Shown: one piece after another, positions 52,086 to 60,930 of the stretch
Layout of the letters: each line of letters begins with the position of its first letter
Position numbering within the stretch: position 1 is the first letter of the stretch
Assembly (NCBI RefSeq): GCF_042654525.1
Contig: NZ_JBHSGP010000014.1
Coordinates: forward strand, 62,001 to 126,000
DNA length: 64,000 nt
Direction: 5' to 3'
DNA from: Geojedonia litorea
GTDB lineage: Bacteria; Bacteroidota; Bacteroidia; Flavobacteriales; Flavobacteriaceae
Made by a program: the position numbers and the translations under genes
Notes under the pieces: generated by a model
Told to the model about the DNA's origin: nothing
Seen by the model: only the letters and a program-made list of their open reading frames with translations
Database searches by the model: none

Positions 52086-54336
52086 ATGTCTTTAACACAT
52101 TGTGTAATGTAGAAATAAGTACTTCAAGTTTATAAGGCTTTGGGATGTAAGCATCCATACCTGCAACATAGCATTTGTCTATCTGCTCCTTTAATAAACT
52201 CGCCGTCATTGCTATTATTGGTGTGGGCTTTTGAGATAGATTTTGGGCCTCCAATCGCCTTATCTCTCTAGTTGCTTCATATCCATTTCGTTCTGGCATT
52301 TGTACATCCATCAAAACAAGGTCATAGTTATTGCTTTTAAATGCATCAATTGCTTGGTTTCCATCATACACAATAGTAAGCTCAACATTGGGTATGTACC
52401 AGTTTAAATCGTCTTTTACTACCATAACATTGAACTCATTATCTTCGGCTATAAGTATTTTAAGGCCTTCCAGTTCATTACCTAATTGCTTCAATTTAGA
52501 TTCAGAAAATGCCGTTTTTACATCCTGCTCTTGACTGCCAATTGTTAAGGGTAATTCAACATAAAATCTGCTTCCTTGTCCAACCTTACTTTCAACCCAA
52601 ATAGTTCCATTTTGCATTTCAATAAGTTGTTTAGAAATGGCAAGCCCTAATCCCGTTCCTCCCATTTTCCCTTTAACAACCTTGTTACCTTGTTTAAACG
52701 ATTCAAAAATAATTTCGATTTCTTCTTGTGCTATACCTATTCCCGTATCCTCTACAACAATTCTCATTTTATCCTCATATTGTGACAAACTAATGTTTAC
52801 GCTGCCATTCTCTGTAAACTTAATGGCATTACTTACTAAATTTATTAAAACTTGATTAAAGCGATTTGGATCGCCTATAATTGTTATTGGAAAATTATCT
52901 GATATTTTGACAGCCAGTTTAAGACCTTTTTCATCGGCCTTATACTTAAAAATATTTTCAACATTCTGAATAATCTCAATGGCATTCATTTCAACATTTT
53001 GGATGTCTAAACTTCCAGATTCAATTTTAGACATATCGAGAGCATCATTGAGTAAAACCAAGAGATTGTCGGCACTTACTTTCATGGCATTTAAGTATTT
53101 AACCTGGTGTTGTGGATGGGTTTGGCGTCTCAAGTTATTGAGCATGCCTGAAATTGCATGCATCGGGGTTCGAATTTCATGGCTCATGTTGGCCAAAAAT
53201 TGCTCCTTATGACGTTCTGATTCCTCGGCACGCTGTTTTTCACGTTCAATGATTTTGTTTTGTTTGCGAATTAACTTTAATCGATTGAACACATAAATAA
53301 TCAAAACACCAAGCAATAATAGCCCACATGAAACTATCCAAAGTATCGTCCGTTGATTTGCAATTTTCTGTTCTGAAAGTAAATTTTGATATTCAGACTC
53401 TGTTTTTATCAAGTCTGTTACGAACTCACCAACCTCATTGGCTGTTTTAAAACCTCTTTTGTAATCATTGGCCTGAAATTCATATAATTTTTCATAATGA
53501 TGAAGTGCGCTTTTATAATCATCCAAACGCGTATAAGTATTTTTTAAGGTGTAATGGGCCCGTACCTGCTCCACCAAAATATCATAATAGTTTGCCACTT
53601 CCAGCCCCTTTTTTGAATAATAAATAGCAGAATCCAATTTTATATTTAATCGGTTGAAACATTCGGCACGAATGATGTAGTTATACGCGCTGAATGCTGG
53701 ATATATTCTGTCTGATAACGATTTAAAATTATAATGAAGTGCCTTTTCCCATTGCTCCGTAATTAGATGTATAACCATAAAGCCCATATAAAGTCGAACT
53801 GTAACCTCATGATCGTCAAAGTCCAAAACAACTCCCTCTAAATCATTTAAGATGTCCAAGCCCTTTTGGAAGTCCAAATAGCCCTGCATTTTACCCATTT
53901 CTATACTTGAAAGTAAATAAATTTTTTCTTGATTGGTTTCTTTAGCTTTAGAAATACTTTTCGATAAATAATTAATGGCTTGGTCAATTTTTTGCTGATC
54001 ATATTTTAAATAAGCCATAAATTTATATAAGTACGGTTCTGCCCTGATGGCAGCTTCCAAATGAGCATTTTTTTTGACCAGTCCTTCCAATTTAAGAACA
54101 TCGATGTTTGTTTCTGTATTGGAACCAAAAGTCTTTATGCTATAATCGATTAGGTCAACATATCTTAAAATTTCTTCGTTTATGTCACCTTGCTTTCGTG
54201 AACGCTCTAAATCAGTATGTAATTTGTGTAGAATTGAATCCCTTTCAATGACTCCAGGGCTTTTAACGACAGTCTCCTCTTGTGAATACGTCTCCAAACC
54301 TATAAGAATACACCATATGACAAATAACCATCTCAT
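52084..54336 (-). CDS. Hybrid sensor histidine kinase with TPR sensor region
   Basis: 750 residues from ATG at 54336. Order: signal peptide (MRWLFVIWCILIGLETYSQ), periplasmic TPR-like helical repeats to about 320, one transmembrane helix at about 330-350 (ILWIVSCGLLLLGVLIIYVF), a coiled coil, the HisKA domain with phospho-His386 (NMSHEIRTPM), HATPase (NLVSNAIKF, DTGIGI, GTGLGLAI), and a receiver domain at about 625-750 with Asp677 (LMDVQMP). The ATGA overlap with the LytTR gene decides the start; an upstream ATG would overlap it by 28 bp. Part of a phosphorelay operon with HPt and LytTR genes. Confidence 0.92.
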   Translation of the reverse strand: MRWLFVIWCILIGLETYSQEETVVKSPGVIERDSILHKLHTDLERSRKQGDINEEILRYVDLIDYSIKTFGSNTETNIDVLKLEGLVKKNAHLEAAIRAEPYLYKFMAYLKYDQQKIDQAINYLSKSISKAKETNQEKIYLLSSIEMGKMQGYLDFQKGLDILNDLEGVVLDFDDHEVTVRLYMGFMVIHLITEQWEKALHYNFKSLSDRIYPAFSAYNYIIRAECFNRLNIKLDSAIYYSKKGLEVANYYDILVEQVRAHYTLKNTYTRLDDYKSALHHYEKLYEFQANDYKRGFKTANEVGEFVTDLIKTESEYQNLLSEQKIANQRTILWIVSCGLLLLGVLIIYVFNRLKLIRKQNKIIEREKQRAEESERHKEQFLANMSHEIRTPMHAISGMLNNLRRQTHPQHQVKYLNAMKVSADNLLVLLNDALDMSKIESGSLDIQNVEMNAIEIIQNVENIFKYKADEKGLKLAVKISDNFPITIIGDPNRFNQVLINLVSNAIKFTENGSVNISLSQYEDKMRIVVEDTGIGIAQEEIEIIFESFKQGNKVVKGKMGGTGLGLAISKQLIEMQNGTIWVESKVGQGSRFYVELPLTIGSQEQDVKTAFSESKLKQLGNELEGLKILIAEDNEFNVMVVKDDLNWYIPNVELTIVYDGNQAIDAFKSNNYDLVLMDVQMPERNGYEATREIRRLEAQNLSQKPTPIIAMTASLLKEQIDKCYVAGMDAYIPKPYKLEVLISTLHNVLKT

Positions 54337-55106
54337 AATGCTTTTTGAGATTCCATCCATTCGTCAAACAGTACTTTTTTACGTCTTGAAACAGGTATAA
54401 CAGCCTCATTGGACAGTAAAACTTTACTATTATGCCTTGTAATGTGTTCTTTATTAACCAAAAACGATTTATGGCATCTAAAGAATCCTTTTTCATCTAG
54501 CAACTCCTCCAAATCTCCCAAGGTTTTTGAAATGGTTTCTGTTTTACCTTTAGACATAACAATCATGCTATAATTTCTATCGCCTTTAATGCAAATGATC
54601 TCTTTTAATGGTAAACTTAAAACCCCTTGTTGTGTTTTTAAAGTCAACACTTGATTACTAACATTATTATACTTAAAATTATTAAGGGCGTGACTCATAT
54701 GTTGAATAGAATGCTTACCGTTATTCCTAAACTTTTTATAACGTTTAACCGCATTTTGAAGCTCTCCTAAATCAAATGGTTTAAGCAAATAATCCAAGGC
54801 ATTAAAGCGTATAGCTTTTATCGCGTAATGGTTATATGAGGTTATAAAAATTGTTTGAAAATTAATGGTTTCGAGTTTAGAAAGCATTTCAAAACCGGTC
54901 ATGTCACTCATCTCGACATCTAAAAACACCAATTCGGGACTGTGTTTTTGAATGAGTTCTATACCTTTCTCACCCGAGTTGGCAACTCCTAATACTTTAA
55001 GTTCAGGAAAATGATGTTCAATTTTATCGCGAAGTAAATCCTGAATAAATGAATCATCATCAATTATTAAACACGAAATTGTCAAAGTTTGTTGCCTAAA
55101 ATTCAT
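54333..55106 (-). CDS. LytTR-family response regulator
   Basis: 257 residues. Receiver domain at about 8-130 with acidic residues Asp16-18, phosphoacceptor Asp63 (LVFLDVEMSD), and Lys109 (LLKPFD); a LytTR DNA-binding domain at about 150-257 (ICIKGDRNYSMIVMSKGKTETISKTLGDLEELL, FFRCHKSFLVNKEHI). The ATG at 55106 shares one base with the stop of the HPt gene, so translation is coupled. It likely receives phosphate from the hybrid kinase by way of the HPt protein. Confidence 0.92.
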   Translation of the reverse strand: MNFRQQTLTISCLIIDDDSFIQDLLRDKIEHHFPELKVLGVANSGEKGIELIQKHSPELVFLDVEMSDMTGFEMLSKLETINFQTIFITSYNHYAIKAIRFNALDYLLKPFDLGELQNAVKRYKKFRNNGKHSIQHMSHALNNFKYNNVSNQVLTLKTQQGVLSLPLKEIICIKGDRNYSMIVMSKGKTETISKTLGDLEELLDEKGFFRCHKSFLVNKEHITRHNSKVLLSNEAVIPVSRRKKVLFDEWMESQKAL

Positions 55107-55507
55107 CAAAATTGATTGATTTGGTTAGAAACTTCCTTTATTGCACCCTCTAATTTAACAATAATATCTTCAACTATGGCCTCTAATTCAACTAATGGTA
55201 GCGTATCATACTCAAATTCCATGCGCCGAATTGGGGTTGTAATATTCGGGACGCCAAAGAATTGAAGCTGAGGACTCATTTTATGTAAGATTTGCCGAAT
55301 CTCCTTTCTATCTTGAATTAACAAAGCCTTTTTTAAATAATACAAACGCTCAGGAATTAGAGCATTAAATTGTTTTAAATATTTTAAAACTTGCTGCTGA
55401 TCTCCTCTCGATATGGCCTCAACATTTTGAAGATTGATAAATGTATATTCTTTGTGAGCCGGCATTGCTAAACAATTAATTGTATCAATATTACTATAAA
55501 GATACAT
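55106..55507 (-). CDS. Histidine phosphotransfer (HPt) domain protein
   Basis: 133 residues, a four-helix pattern with the phosphohistidine motif around His75 (QILHKMSPQLQFFG), which fits HxxK/S-type HPt signatures. It has no other domain. Coupled to the LytTR gene by a one-base stop/start overlap and followed by the hybrid kinase gene, it supplies the middle step of a His-Asp-His-Asp relay. The N-terminal 15 residues may be non-coding if translation starts at Met15 (MPAHKEYTFINLQNVEAISRG). Confidence 0.82.
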   Translation of the reverse strand: MYLYSNIDTINCLAMPAHKEYTFINLQNVEAISRGDQQQVLKYLKQFNALIPERLYYLKKALLIQDRKEIRQILHKMSPQLQFFGVPNITTPIRRMEFEYDTLPLVELEAIVEDIIVKLEGAIKEVSNQINQF

Positions 55508-55536
55508 GAAAACAAACGATGTGTCTAAAAACTAAT

Positions 55537-55610
55537 CTAACGGTTTAGCCATTGGTGGTTTCACCGTTTGATCAGCCATTAGAAAGATAAGGATACATTA
55601 GATAAATGCT
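55537..55610 (+). promoter_or_regulatory. Shared upstream element, copy A (LytTR site candidate)
   Basis: This block lies between the divergent HPt gene and the lipoprotein gene. Its core is ACCGTTTGATCA followed 12 bp later by GCCATTAGAAAG, then CATTAGATAAA. The same ordered blocks recur at 56563-56630, with GATCA and GATAAA exactly 31 bp apart in both. Repeats with 12 bp period and GTT cores suggest a site for the LytTR regulator encoded next door. Confidence 0.55.
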
Positions 55611-55707
55611 TCTAGCACAGCATGATAATCTTTATTAGTATTGATGTAATTCTCTCCCCTAGAATTAATTGAATTGAAAATAATCTATTAATCTAAATTT
55701 TAAAATT

Positions 55708-56403
55708 ATGAAAAAACAAATTTTAATTATGACGCTTTTCGTTTTTATTGGTTTTGCATGTAGTAATGACGAATCGGTTGTTACGGAGGAAATTAATTTA
55801 AACCATGACATCGAACTTGCTGCGCAAGAAATCATTGAAAGTAAGACTTTCAAAACAAGACTAAACCAAGCTAGGTCAACAGCCAACAATGAGAGAACTA
55901 GCTCTAATAATGGCAATGGAATTTATATTGTTAAAAAAGGGGTGTTTTCCTTTTTTCCATTTTTCTACGATACAGGATTTATAGTATTTGGTGTTCTTTT
56001 TGAGGAATCTCATATAAAAATATTTCCAAATGGAACTGCAGAATATTCACTAGACGTTGAAGATCCTTGGGCGCTGTGGATAGATGATAATGTAGGAGAA
56101 TTTGACAACTCCTGTCTTAGACCAACCGGAAGTAAATTTACAGTGAAGTACAGAGGACAGGTGGAAATTGTTGAACAACCTTGGGGTACAGAATACCATA
56201 TTAAACCTCCGTTTGAATCAGTAATTAATATTAAAGCTAGAAACTTTAGACTTAACGATGCCGACACCTATGATCCAGTAAATGATATCAGTTATTGTAG
56301 AGAAGATGGCGTTACTGAAAAAACTATAAACATGACCTATATAGGTAAAGTTAATAATGAAAACGACGATTCTTCTAACCTTTTAAATATAACGGTGAAC
56401 TAA
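55708..56403 (+). CDS. Lipoprotein of unknown function, beside phosphorelay operon
   Basis: 231 residues with a lipoprotein signal (MKKQILIMTLFVFIGFAC, Cys18). The mature part starts with an acidic helix, then a beta-rich region (IYIVKKGVFSFFPF, IKIFPNGTAEYSLDVEDPW, SKFTVKYRGQVEIVEQPWGTEYHIKPPFES). No family is recognised. Divergent from the HPt-LytTR-kinase operon and with an upstream element shared with the next lipoprotein gene, it is a likely target of that regulator. Confidence 0.75.
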   Translation: MKKQILIMTLFVFIGFACSNDESVVTEEINLNHDIELAAQEIIESKTFKTRLNQARSTANNERTSSNNGNGIYIVKKGVFSFFPFFYDTGFIVFGVLFEESHIKIFPNGTAEYSLDVEDPWALWIDDNVGEFDNSCLRPTGSKFTVKYRGQVEIVEQPWGTEYHIKPPFESVINIKARNFRLNDADTYDPVNDISYCREDGVTEKTINMTYIGKVNNENDDSSNLLNITVN

Positions 56404-56452
56404 ATCAAAATTGATTGTTATATAATCACAAATTCATTTTAATGATTTCTAT

Positions 56453-56484
56453 AAAAAGCACATTCTAAATATGTGCTTTTTTTT
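56453..56484 (+). terminator. Terminator of the lipoprotein gene
   Basis: AAAAGCACAT-TCTAAAT-ATGTGCTTTT forms a 10 bp stem followed by further T. It lies 50 bp after the stop at 56403. The reverse orientation also ends in an A-run, but no gene needs it on that strand. Confidence 0.88.
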
Positions 56485-56562
56485 ATGCCTTCAATTGAGG
56501 TACAACTGTAAATAGACCGAACTAATTTCATATTCATCTCATTCTTAAACCACCAATCATTT

Positions 56563-56630
56563 GGTTTATTAAATGGTTATTAACCATTAGATCAACCGAT
56601 TAAAAAATAAATCTTCATTGGATAAAAAGC
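56563..56630 (+). promoter_or_regulatory. Shared upstream element, copy B (LytTR site candidate)
   Basis: Within the 317 bp gap 56404-56720, which otherwise holds only the terminator at 56453. GGTTTATTAAATGGTTAT is followed by ACCATTAGATCA, then ACCGATTAAAAA with 12 bp period, then CATTGGATAAA. It aligns with copy A from GGTTTA to GATAAA. Distances to the start codons are also similar (about 131 and 138 bp from GATCA). Confidence 0.55.
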
Positions 56631-56720
56631 CTTTGCGTATTTAATTATGATGGCCAATCTTGTAGTTAAATCTATCAAAATTCAATTTTAAATAGGCTAT
56701 TAATCATAAATATATAAGTC

Positions 56721-58100
56721 ATGAAAACAATACGAATTTCAACTTCATTCTTTAAAAGAATTGCGCATTTAGAGTTAAAGTATTTAACTATTCTAGTATT
56801 AGTATTAGCTTCTTGTTCCAGCAATAATGACACGGAGGACACACCTGCACCAGACACTTCAAACGACCCTCCTAGCATTACTGTGACTATTGTGTCAAAT
56901 GCTACGCTATTAAGTCAGACTGGAATTGATTATTTCATCGAAGTACCAAGAGATTTAGATCTCTCCTTGAGATTAAGTGTAAGTATTCCTGGCGGATTTG
57001 CTTCAGGAACGAGAAACGGTGAACCAATTGGAAATTCAACGAGTACCGATTTAAATACAGGAAAAAAAAGTGGCATTATAGATGTAACCTATATCTATTT
57101 ATCTGGAGGACTTGATCCTGAGGAATTTATTATAACTGACCAAAATGGTAAGGTGGTAAAAGTGAATATTCACATTAAGCTACCTCTTGGCTTTAATCCA
57201 AATGATGCTTTGGCTGGTTCATGGGCTACTACAGCCTACAAAGCGAACGAATCTCACACCTCCATTAATCAAATTTTTGGCACCCAAGCAGGCAGCTTAT
57301 TAGTAGTAAATGATAACGACATTTACAGGTCAACCAATGGTGGATCAACTTGGTCACAAACAGCCATAAGCCAGTCAGCATGGCTAGGTACAATGGCCCA
57401 GCACAATGACGGATCACTTTATGTCACGGCTATTGAACCTGGCAATATTTTTAAATCCTTGGATGATGGACAAAGTTGGACATTGCTTAGCACAAATCTG
57501 CCTGCATTGAGTGGTATTCGAGACATTAAAATTACAGCAAACGGAGTTTTTTATATTTCAGCTTGGCTAAACATTCAAAATTCTACTGTGAATGGAATTT
57601 ATAAAAGCGAAAATGGTACAGACTGGGCTTATGTAAAAGATTTGGAAGGAATAGAAGGCTTATTTCTAGATGGTAATACTAACGTTTATGCGTACACAAA
57701 ATACCCCGGACGTTTAATAAAATCAACAGATTCTGGTAGTACGTGGGATACGGTAAATACGCCTTCGTCAGAATTTGTAACCAGTTTTGCCATTGCCAAT
57801 AACAATTGGTATTTAGGAACAGGCAATAATTTTTATCGATCAACAGATCAAGGAGCAACATGGCAGGTTTATAATACAAGTTTGCCTTATAATAAATACA
57901 TCACTTCTATTTCTGTATCTTCCACAAATGAGATATACATTAATCCAACTAATTATGGCATTTTTAAGCTTGATCAAAATGACACATGGAGAAGTATAGG
58001 TACTGATCTTGGTACGATTTATATTCAATCCATGACCTTTGTGAATAATCAGTTTTTCGCAGCAGGATTTTATACGGCAAAAGTTTATAAGCTCCAGTAA
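56721..58100 (+). CDS. Lipoprotein with BNR/Asp-box beta-propeller
   Basis: 459 residues. A lipoprotein signal ends at LVLASCSS (lipobox LASC). Residues about 60-155 form a beta-sandwich-like part, and about 165-459 a propeller with Asp-box repeats: STNGGSTWSQT, SLDDGQSWTLL, SENGTDWAYV, STDSGSTWDTV and STDQGATWQV. Such folds are used by sialidase-like and Ycf48-like binding proteins, but no catalytic residues are identified, so a binding role is more likely. Second lipoprotein with the shared upstream element; probably co-regulated with the gene at 55708. Confidence 0.82.
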   Translation: MKTIRISTSFFKRIAHLELKYLTILVLVLASCSSNNDTEDTPAPDTSNDPPSITVTIVSNATLLSQTGIDYFIEVPRDLDLSLRLSVSIPGGFASGTRNGEPIGNSTSTDLNTGKKSGIIDVTYIYLSGGLDPEEFIITDQNGKVVKVNIHIKLPLGFNPNDALAGSWATTAYKANESHTSINQIFGTQAGSLLVVNDNDIYRSTNGGSTWSQTAISQSAWLGTMAQHNDGSLYVTAIEPGNIFKSLDDGQSWTLLSTNLPALSGIRDIKITANGVFYISAWLNIQNSTVNGIYKSENGTDWAYVKDLEGIEGLFLDGNTNVYAYTKYPGRLIKSTDSGSTWDTVNTPSSEFVTSFAIANNNWYLGTGNNFYRSTDQGATWQVYNTSLPYNKYITSISVSSTNEIYINPTNYGIFKLDQNDTWRSIGTDLGTIYIQSMTFVNNQFFAAGFYTAKVYKLQ

Positions 58101-58140
58101 GAATAAATTAAAAACCAATTAACCAACCAAATTAGTTCTT

Positions 58141-58180
58141 AAAAACACCTCGACAACTTTGTTGAGGTGTTTTAGTTTTA
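58141..58180 (+). terminator. Terminator of the beta-propeller gene
   Basis: AACACCTCGACAA pairs with TTGTTGAGGTGTT (one G-T pair) across a CTT loop and is followed by TTTAGTTTT. Long stem, interrupted T-run, located 41 bp after the stop at 58100. Confidence 0.85.
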
Positions 58181-58290
58181 GGGATAATTCAGTTTCTAAA
58201 ATCAGGAGAAAAATACTCATTCATTTTATTAACCTAACAATTTCATACAATTTGGTTATTTTTGAAACTTAACATGTTGATTTTAATTTA

Positions 58291-59028
58291 ATGGAAGTAT
58301 TAGGCATAGATATAGGTGGCTCTGGGATGAAAGGTGGATTAGTGGACTCGATAACAGGCAAACTCGTCTCCGAACGCTTTAGAATTCCAACACCCTCATC
58401 TCGAAACCCTGAAGATATGGCTCAAGTATTTAAGGAGATCGTTGATCATTTTAACTATCAAGGTCCTGTGGGTTGTGGTTTCCCTACATTAATTAAACAA
58501 GGGGTTTGCAAAACCATTGGGAACTTACATAAGGATTGGCAACATGTCAATGTTAAAGAACTATTTTCACAGGCCTGTGGTTTACCCGTTACTGTAATAA
58601 ACGACGCCGACGCCGCCGCATACGCTGTAATGAATTATGGTATTGGAAAAGGTAAATCGGGGTTGGTACTTATTATTACTATTGGAACAGGTTTAGGTAG
58701 CGGTGCCTTTTTCAATGGCGAACTCATTCCAAATTTCGAATTGGGTCAAATTCCATATAAAAAATATAAAAAAATTGAAGATTGGGCTGCCAATTCTGCC
58801 ATGAAACGAAATAATTTAAGTTTCAAAAAATGGGGAAAACGCTTTAATACTTTTTTAGAATTAGTTGAATTACTTGTCTGCCCTGATTTGATTATTTTGG
58901 GAGGTGGAACTTCAGATGATTTTAATCAATTTAAAAAACGCATAACTATTGAAACTCCTGTAATTCCTGCACACATGGGAAATACTGCTGGCATAGTTGG
59001 CGCCGCTTGTGCCGCACTACAATCATAA
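58291..59028 (+). CDS. ppgK: Polyphosphate glucokinase (ROK family)
   Basis: 245 residues, the size of bacterial polyphosphate glucokinases. Phosphate-binding GIDIGGSGMKGGLVD starts at residue 5. VINDADAAAYAVMNYG has the catalytic Asp region, and GTGLGSGAF is the second phosphate loop. The polyP-type insertion segment ELGQIPYKKYKKIEDWA is seen. The zinc-binding ROK CxCGxxGC motif is absent, as in PPGKs. Phosphorylates glucose with polyphosphate, perhaps also ATP. Convergent with the TPR gene, 6 bp apart. Confidence 0.88.
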   Translation: MEVLGIDIGGSGMKGGLVDSITGKLVSERFRIPTPSSRNPEDMAQVFKEIVDHFNYQGPVGCGFPTLIKQGVCKTIGNLHKDWQHVNVKELFSQACGLPVTVINDADAAAYAVMNYGIGKGKSGLVLIITIGTGLGSGAFFNGELIPNFELGQIPYKKYKKIEDWAANSAMKRNNLSFKKWGKRFNTFLELVELLVCPDLIILGGGTSDDFNQFKKRITIETPVIPAHMGNTAGIVGAACAALQS

Positions 59029-59034
59029 TGACAA

Positions 59035-60801
59035 CTAATCCATATGAAACCCGTGATCTTTTGGCAGGCCTAGTTTATTGATAAATTTATTCCAACGTGG
59101 GTCGCCCCAAAGGTTTACCATTTCGGGATAATTGAGGATTTCCAAAGTAGAGCCATCCCTGTTCTCATAAGCAAGATCCAACCATTTAAAAGCATTGTCC
59201 CTTTCTCCTCTAAAAGCAAACACCGAAGCAATATTGGGCCATGCCACATCGCCCCAATCTGCTATTAACTTCTTTAATTGTGCATCGGCTTCGTTTTGAT
59301 CACCTATGGCATACATCACCTTGCATTTTGAGTACAACTTAAAAAACATATCAGGTTCCTTTTCCAGTGCTTCAAGGGCCTTGGCGTTCTCACCTTGACC
59401 CAAAAAGACCAGCGATAATTGGCTATAAGCAGTTGATGTACTTGGATAATACAATAAAAAGGATTGTATACTTTTTTCGGCATTCTTGTAGTCATTGAGC
59501 AAGTAATAATGCAATCCTAAATTAAAATAGTTGAAATAATTGAGCGGGTCTAACTCCAACATCTTTAATTGCAATCTCAAGGCTTCTTTTAGTTTACCTA
59601 AATCTGCAGCATTAGCTGCTGCTTCATTAATAACCTCAGGGTTTTCAGGAGCTAAAGACAGTGCATTTGTCATATTGGCAGCAGAGGCTTTAAAATCCCA
59701 ATTCGTCCTTTCAAAACGGGCCAGATAAGCATAACCTTCTGCATACTTTGAATCCAATAAAAGGGTTTTTTTGGCAGCATACATGCCAGTGGCAATATTT
59801 TCTTGCGACATCGGAAGAATAGTAAATCTATAGATTTGATTATAAATTATCCTGCTTAATAACCCCCAGGCAGGTGCATAACTGCTATCTATGGCTATAG
59901 ATTTGCGAATCAGGATCTCTGCACTTTTTTCGGATTCTTCTGATTGTTGTCTCCTTACCTGTTTGGCTTGTAAATAGAGATTATAGGCCTCTGGATTTAC
60001 AGGTGTAGAGGCAATAACTCCCAATAAGGTTGCCTTTAACTGTTGTGTTACTTTACCGGCAATCTCGTCCTGGACCTTAAAAATATCGCTCATCTCTCTG
60101 TCGTAGGTCTCGCTCCAGATATGGGCACCATCGGCAACATTAATGAGCTGTACCGTAATGCGAAAGGTATTCCCAGATTTACGGATGCTACCTTCCAACA
60201 CATGAGCCACATGGAGTTCTTGGCCAATTTTCTGAATGTTTTGCTCTTTACCTTTATAGGAAAAAGAAGAGGTACGACTGATGACCTTAAGGTCGGGTAT
60301 TTTGGCTAATAGATTTAGGATCTCTTCACTAATACCATCACTAAAATATTCTTGGTCTTTCTCTTGGCTCATATCGGCAAAAGCCAATACCGCTATGGAT
60401 TTATCTACTTTTGCGTTAGTTCCACTTTCTGTTACAGTAGTTGCATTTTTATCGTTAAATAGATTGATTGCCAATAAAATAATGGCAATGCCCAAGGCAC
60501 CAATAATGATTTTGTTAAGTCGGTTACTGGTTTCAGGAGCTATAGAAGTTTCTGGGGTAACATTGATGGTTTTTTTGATACCATCGGGCGTAATCTCATA
60601 TACCCAAGAAAAAATGAGCCAGATTGGGAAACAAATCATCAAACCAGCCACAATAAGCTTCATCACATATACTGGAGCTTCAAAGGTTGGCAACAAAATT
60701 GAAAATACCTGAATGAATACCCAAGAAAAAACTATGTATGCCAAGGCCGCTTTGATAACGTTACGGCGTTTGAGTTCTTTAACAAAATTATTAAAATCCA
60801 A
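59035..60801 (-). CDS. Membrane protein with TolB-like domain and TPR repeats
   Basis: 588 residues. Two transmembrane helices at about 15-37 and 43-68, a third at about 92-112, then a FlgO/TolB-like domain at about 130-260 (SIAVLAFADMSQEKDQEYFSDGISEEILNLLAKI, VAHVLEGSIRKSGNTFRITVQLINVADGAHIWSETYDR), then TPR repeats to the end. This domain set occurs in adenylate-cyclase-associated or CadC-like signalling proteins, but there is no cyclase or DNA-binding domain here. The start is TTG at 60801 (MDFNNFVKELKRRNV). The function is unknown. Confidence 0.8.
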   Translation of the reverse strand: MDFNNFVKELKRRNVIKAALAYIVFSWVFIQVFSILLPTFEAPVYVMKLIVAGLMICFPIWLIFSWVYEITPDGIKKTINVTPETSIAPETSNRLNKIIIGALGIAIILLAINLFNDKNATTVTESGTNAKVDKSIAVLAFADMSQEKDQEYFSDGISEEILNLLAKIPDLKVISRTSSFSYKGKEQNIQKIGQELHVAHVLEGSIRKSGNTFRITVQLINVADGAHIWSETYDREMSDIFKVQDEIAGKVTQQLKATLLGVIASTPVNPEAYNLYLQAKQVRRQQSEESEKSAEILIRKSIAIDSSYAPAWGLLSRIIYNQIYRFTILPMSQENIATGMYAAKKTLLLDSKYAEGYAYLARFERTNWDFKASAANMTNALSLAPENPEVINEAAANAADLGKLKEALRLQLKMLELDPLNYFNYFNLGLHYYLLNDYKNAEKSIQSFLLYYPSTSTAYSQLSLVFLGQGENAKALEALEKEPDMFFKLYSKCKVMYAIGDQNEADAQLKKLIADWGDVAWPNIASVFAFRGERDNAFKWLDLAYENRDGSTLEILNYPEMVNLWGDPRWNKFINKLGLPKDHGFHMD

Positions 60802-60930
60802 GAGTTTTAAATGGTTGATTCAATGAATCTAAGATACTTATTTATGTGAAACTATTTACAAATTATAAGTGTTTTTATCATACCTCATTTGAGGTCAAAA
60901 TAATGCCAATTTTTGATTATTGAATTTGTA

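Noticed and set aside
60281..60712. 143-codon plus-strand frame inside the TolB/TPR gene
   Set aside because: Antisense shadow; the minus frame has clear domains and membrane helices.
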